From NCBI GenBank assembly GCA_003427395.1, contig BFEA01000067.1, positions 3,881,048 through 3,901,575 on the forward strand: DNA of 20,528 nt, read 5' to 3'. The translations under genes and the position numbers were made by a program. The DNA comes from Chara braunii. Its lineage: Eukaryota; Streptophyta; Charophyceae; Charales; Characeae. Below are positions 17,428 to 20,528 of this stretch, one piece after another. How positions within the stretch are numbered: the first letter of the stretch is position 1; the number at the start of each line of letters is the position of its first letter. The notes under the pieces were generated by a model, which worked only from the letters and a program-made list of their open reading frames with translations, was not told the origin of the DNA and did no database searches.

Positions 17428-17545
17428 AATGACGATGCCACCCACTCAACCTTGCTGTTGGTTCGTCCCATAGCCCGTCTTCTTCCATTCTCTCGTCGAT
17501 ATACTCAGATCTTCCCGTACGTCCACTGCCTATCGTCCATGATGT
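17428..17545 (+). repeat. Copy II of the triplicated ~120 bp unit
   Basis: AATGACGATGCCACCCACTC, TTGGTTCGTCCCATA, CTTCTTCCATTCTCTCGTCG and ATATACT align with copy III almost base for base and with copy I in outline. The donor-like GTATGA of copy I is GAATGA here. Confidence 0.75.
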
Positions 17546-17588
<43 letters not shown>

Positions 17589-17589
17589 G
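17546..17589. repeat. (GT)n followed by (GA)n microsatellite
   Basis: About 13 GT units run directly into about 10 GA units, between copies II and III of the triplicated segment. Confidence 0.9.
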
Positions 17590-17706
17590 AGTGAAGATGC
17601 TATCCACTCTCCCTTGCCGTTGGTTCGGCCCATACCCTGTCTTCTTCCACTCTCTCGTCGGTATACTGATGCCCGCCTCTACTTTCTCTGCCTACCGTCT
17701 ATAAGG
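17590..17706 (+). repeat. Copy III of the triplicated ~120 bp unit
   Basis: AGTGAAGATGCTATCCACTC, TTGGTTCGGCCCATA, CTTCTTCCACTCTCTCGTCG and CTGCCTACCGTC match copies I and II in order. A CA then GA microsatellite follows. Confidence 0.75.
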
Positions 17707-17717
17707 TAGATCGATAG

Positions 17718-17748
17718 GCACACACACACACACACACACAGAGAGTGA

Positions 17749-17819
<71 letters not shown>
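17718..17819. repeat. (CA)n then (GA)n microsatellite
   Basis: About 11 CA units, a short GAGTGAGTGTGTGA transition, then about 33 GA units. Confidence 0.95.
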
Positions 17820-17821
<2 letters not shown>

Positions 17822-17907
17822 TAAGTGTGTTCTTCATCAATCAATATCACGCCGCGGCCTAAGGTTTCCTCGTTCAACGACGTGGCTGTTAAGGGATTCG
17901 GTCAGGT
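17820..17907 (+). pseudogene. Decayed duplicate of the 3' end of kinesin exon 1
   Basis: From ATCAATCAATATCACGCCGC (17838) to GGTCAGGTG, the sequence aligns without gaps to the last ~65 bases of exon 1 (17094-17161); I counted 16/22 and 22/31 matches in the two blocks I scored. The frame is kept: SINITPRPK..F..VAVKGFGQ against SINIKPQPK..F..VADEGVDQ, and it ends in CAG|GT like the original. The left edge is ragged; AAGTGTGTT (17823) matches 17056 after a ~20-base deletion. It lacks the RVRPP strand, so alone it could not replace exon 1. It may be a duplication relic or, less likely, an alternative exon. A purine tract, not a pyrimidine tract, precedes it, which argues against efficient splicing. 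Confidence 0.65.
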
Positions 17908-18840
17908 GTCAATATGTTCTTCGCGTTCTCTTGCTTGCCTCCTGTCAGTTACATCCCAGTTTGCCGTCTCTTTCAGTTTGCTTATCGACATATCGATGTT
18001 TTCTCGTCTGCGTTGTTTTCCTCTGCATATTGTGTTCCTTTCTTTAATGCTGTCGTACTATAGTTCTCCCTACAGGCCTCTTCCTACGTCTTTCGACATT
18101 GGCCGACCTCGACTCTTCCATCGTCCTCGTCATCCACATTGTTCCTTTTATATAATATTATATAATATAATATTGGTGTATATTGTGTAATCGAATATAA
18201 TAGAATGCGTTTTGCAGTGCATTTTATCTCAAACCTTTTTCTACTGCTCTCCACGATTCCCCTCTTTGTTCTATATATTTCGTCCCGCCTATCATATCTG
18301 ATTATTTTCCCAATTGTTCATCGTCCTCTCATCTACCTCTCCTGTCTTCTTTCATTTTCCTTATTGTTTACCCCTCAGACCTACTGGTTGATTCCTCGTT
18401 TTTTCCTCCCATGCCTCTTTTCGAATATTCTCTGCTGACCCTTCTCTTGTATAGCAGTTGGCCCTCCCAACTCTCCGTCCCATTTTTTATTCATGTTCTC
18501 TTATCTCCCCTTTACTCCCCGTTCCCCTTATTAGCAATGCTGTTCTATCCTCCTCTTCCGTTTTCCCCCCATTACAACAACGCTTTTCTGCTCTGTTGGC
18601 TGTTATTTTTTGGTCTTATGCACTCCTTTTATGGTGTCCTTTTTTCCTCATGCACTCTTCTCCTTTGCCTCTTCTCTTCCGGTGTTATCCGGTACTATAG
18701 CTAGTGTCATGGCCTCTTTTCTTGGTGTCTTTTTCTCATGCACTCCTTTTCTTCCTTTTTGTTGTTCGTTCAAGAAAACCAGGGTCGACTTTACCAGAGA
18801 AGGTGGTAAGAGCTCCCCCCTCTAGTGTGACCTCGCCGGT
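17908..18840. other. Pyrimidine-rich intron sequence
   Basis: C/T-rich on the plus strand, with an AT-rich patch at about 18149-18202 (TATAATATTATATAATATAA). Plus-strand frames of 60-120 codons are leucine/serine/phenylalanine-rich composition artefacts. Confidence 0.6.
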
Positions 18841-18841
18841 T

Positions 18842-19105
18842 GACTCCTACTCCTCTTCTCCCGTCCTCCTTTCCTCCTGTCCTCCTGTCCTCCTGTCCTG
18901 TCCTCCTGTCTCCTCTTCTCCGCCTCCTCTCCTCCTCTCCTCCTCTCCTCCTCTCCTCCTCTCCTCCTCTCCTCTCCTCTCTCCTCTCTCCTCTCTCCTC
19001 TCTCCTCTCCTCTCCTCTCCTCCTCTCCTCTCCACTCCTCTCCTCTCCTCCTCTCCTCGTCTCTTCTCTCCTCCTCTCCTCTCCTCCTCTCCTCTCCACT
19101 CCGAC
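18842..19105. repeat. CTCCT-type pyrimidine minisatellite
   Basis: Mixed CTCCT, CTCTCCT and CTGTCCTC units over about 260 bases. The opposite strand reads as E/R-rich peptides, which are artefacts. Confidence 0.95.
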
Positions 19106-19330
19106 TCTTCTCGTTCCTTGATGCTTTCCTTTCTCGACTCTTCATGACTCTTCTCCCTTTCATGACTCTTCTCCATTTCATGGCTCTCCTTCCTTTCATG
19201 ACTCCTCCCTTCATGGCTCTTCTTCCTTGACTCTTCTCCTTCCTTGACTCTTCTCCTTCCTTGACTCTTCTCTTTCCTTGACTCTTCTCTTTCCTTTGCT
19301 CTCTCTTTACCTCTCCTTCCTGGACTCTTC
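19106..19330. repeat. 17-18 bp minisatellite, TTGACTCTTCTCCTTCC type
   Basis: TTGACTCTTCTCCTTCC repeats at 17-base steps from about 19227 to 19294. Before it lie diverged TCATGACTCTTCTCCCTT units of 18-19 bases. Weaker copies continue to about 19480. Confidence 0.85.
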
Positions 19331-19735
19331 CTCTTATGGTTTTTTACCTCCGCTTTCCTAGTCTTTTCTCCTCCTTCCTGCACCCTCGGCGTTTCTACAC
19401 CCTTCTCCTTTCTAGACCCTTCTGCTTCCTAGACTCTTTTCCTTCCTTGGCTCTTTTCTTTCACTGGCTCTTTCCCCCTCTTCCTTTCGTACTATCTCTT
19501 TGGCCTCTTATTTGCGCAGCCCTTCCCCTTCGTCTCCCCTCGTTACTTGGCCTCGTCTTTGATGGCTCCTTCACTCCGCATTCTCCGCAGTGTTTCAAAA
19601 AAAAAAGGTGTTCTCTTCTATCTTGCTATGATTTACGTCCATCACCTCCGTGCTCCTCTGTCCCTCGTTCCTTTTTCACTTTTCTCTCTGCCTTGTCATC
19701 ATTACTCTTTCCCCTTTTTTTGCGGCCCGTTCTTT

Positions 19736-19748
19736 GTACTACTTTCCC
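19736..19748. repeat. Target-site duplication of the minus-strand SINE, left copy
   Basis: GTACTACTTTCCC here and GTACTGCTTTCCC at 20019-20031 differ at one base; following T residues extend the match. They bracket the SINE exactly. Confidence 0.7.
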
Positions 19749-20018
19749 TTTTTTTTTTTTTTTTTTTTCATAAAAGGGCGACGGCCTTGATATATTATCA
19801 TTGAGCTGACCGGCCCCAAGCAATTCATTAGTAGTTGGTTTTACTCGTCAAGTTTCATCATCTGGATTCGAACTTAAAGGGGTCTGTATTCGAACTTAAA
19901 GGGGTCTGTATTCGAACTTAAAGGGGTCTGTATTCGAACTTAAAGGGGTCTGTATTCAAACTTAGAGGGGTCTGTATTTCAACAGTTCGTGGGTGTACCC
20001 ACTGAGCTAGGCTCTTGG
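19749..20018 (-). mobile_element. tRNA-derived SINE, minus strand, with amplified B box
   Basis: On the minus strand the unit starts near 20018. It carries an A box TAGCTCAGTGGG (complement of 19998-20009), then CACGAACTGTTGAAATACAG, then B-box words GTTCGAAT. It ends in a run of about 20 A (T tract 19749-19769). A near-perfect duplication of at least 13 bp flanks it. Between the boxes and body the 22 bp unit at 19866-19975 is repeated five times, each carrying a B-box-like word. The outermost one (GTTCGAATCC, complement of 19864-19873) fits the consensus best. The 3' body (GGCCGGTCAGCTC and AAGGCCGTCGCCC) is shared in part with relic sequence near 13900-13945. Confidence 0.75.
19866..19975. 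repeat. 22 bp tandem repeat, five units, inside a SINE
   Basis: ATTCGAACTTAAAGGGGTCT plus GT repeats at 19866, 19888, 19910, 19932 and 19954. The first four are identical and the fifth has two changes (CAAACTTAGAGG). Confidence 0.95.
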
Positions 20019-20036
20019 GTACTGCTTTCCCTTTTT

Positions 20037-20528
20037 CCCTTTCACAGTCGTCCTACTTGCACTCCTTTTTTATTTACGCTTCTCTCCTTCGTTCTCCTTA
20101 GTGTCCTTGCTACATACTCCCTTTTCTCCATTTTCCTTCCATTCGTCTCCGTTTGGCCCCTTCTTCCGTTGCAATTGGTATGCTGCTTCGCTTCTTCTTT
20201 CACTATTTTCATTTCCCAGTTGGATTCCCTGCGCTGAACTCTTTTTTTTCCATCGCACATCCGTCTGTGCTCTAATCCACTCTCTTCCTTTGTTCTGTCC
20301 GCTATTCTTTGTCTCTCCTTCGTCCAGTTCTCCACCGGTCTTATGCACCCGTCTTCGTGCAATGGTTCCACACACCTTTCCGTTGTTTCTACCCTTCCAC
20401 TTCGTTTCCACTTGTCTCCTAGCTAGAACTCTCCATCATCCTACTCCACTGTTCATCCCTCTCTCAACTCGTGTTCCTTCGCTCCTCTCTCTCATCGCTC
20501 CTTAGTGTGAACTGTTCTTAATTCCCAT
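20037..20528. other. Pyrimidine-rich intron sequence, nothing recognised
   Basis: C/T-rich sequence continues to the window edge without a recognisable exon. Frames on both strands (up to 134 codons) reflect composition. Confidence 0.55.

Larger units (their letters stand above)
17160..20528 (+). other. Intron 1 of the kinesin gene (open at window end)
   Basis: Starts at the GTATGA donor. I see no further kinesin exon, in particular no P-loop coding sequence, to the end of the window. The content is strongly pyrimidine-rich on the plus strand, with microsatellites, minisatellites and a SINE listed separately. If the gene is intact, this intron exceeds 3.3 kb. The sequence alone cannot exclude a 5' gene fragment. 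Confidence 0.6.

Noticed and set aside
17059-17571. E/R- and S/L-repeat proteins on both strands of the GA tract
   Set aside because: Translated (GA)n microsatellite, with an N inside; not genes.
18704-19383. Serine/proline/leucine-rich and glutamate/arginine-rich frames
   Set aside because: Translated CT-rich minisatellites; no non-repetitive part is recognisable.

Overview
This is a gene-poor stretch of a eukaryotic nuclear genome, almost certainly from the green plant lineage. The only convincing protein-coding feature is the first coding exon of a kinesin motor (16908-17159). Its wording, NVQVMVRVRPP and FTFDYVADEGVDQ, is closest to my memory of plant kinesin-12 (phragmoplast/POK type). 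Exon 1 ends in a clean GT donor, and an apparently very long pyrimidine-rich intron fills the rest of the window. Long introns, heavy simple-repeat content and an assembly N fit a large repeat-rich streptophyte genome. A charophycean alga such as Chara is my guess, not something the sequence proves.

Layout. 1-1675: two complete copies and one cut copy of a ~740-770 bp non-autonomous DNA transposon with CAGGGTT ends, head to tail and separated by TA tracts. 2286-2830: a decayed ~120 bp tandem repeat. 2848-3106: a GC-rich coding fragment flanked by a perfect 18 bp direct repeat. 3312-4000: nine units in which a conserved 17-base core is bracketed by short arms that differ between units yet stay complementary. 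4000-7560: non-coding sequence with a recurrent GGTAAGTCTYC motif, hairpins and a tRNA-like relic. 7577-7663 and 14914-14994: two long hairpins. 8690-9905: internally duplicated non-coding sequence. 12201-14139: a family of short GC-rich inverted-repeat elements. 13136-13303: a tRNA-derived SINE with a target-site duplication. 15000-16900: purine-rich tract, GC-rich upstream region and the kinesin promoter. 17160-20528: intron 1 with GA/GT/CA microsatellites, a triplicated ~120 bp segment, a decayed copy of the end of exon 1, CT-rich minisatellites, and a minus-strand SINE (19749-20018) whose Pol III B box lies in a five-unit 22 bp tandem array.

Functional reading. The 310 bp before the kinesin start codon hold seven AACGG/CCGTT cores, two of them made by a perfect 45 bp tandem duplication. 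AACGG is the core of the plant M-phase-specific activator (MSA) element read by three-repeat MYB factors, so a mitotic kinesin under MYB3R-type control is a coherent hypothesis. The remainder is mobile-element and repeat sediment. I found no rRNA, intact tRNA, CRISPR array or prokaryotic-style gene.
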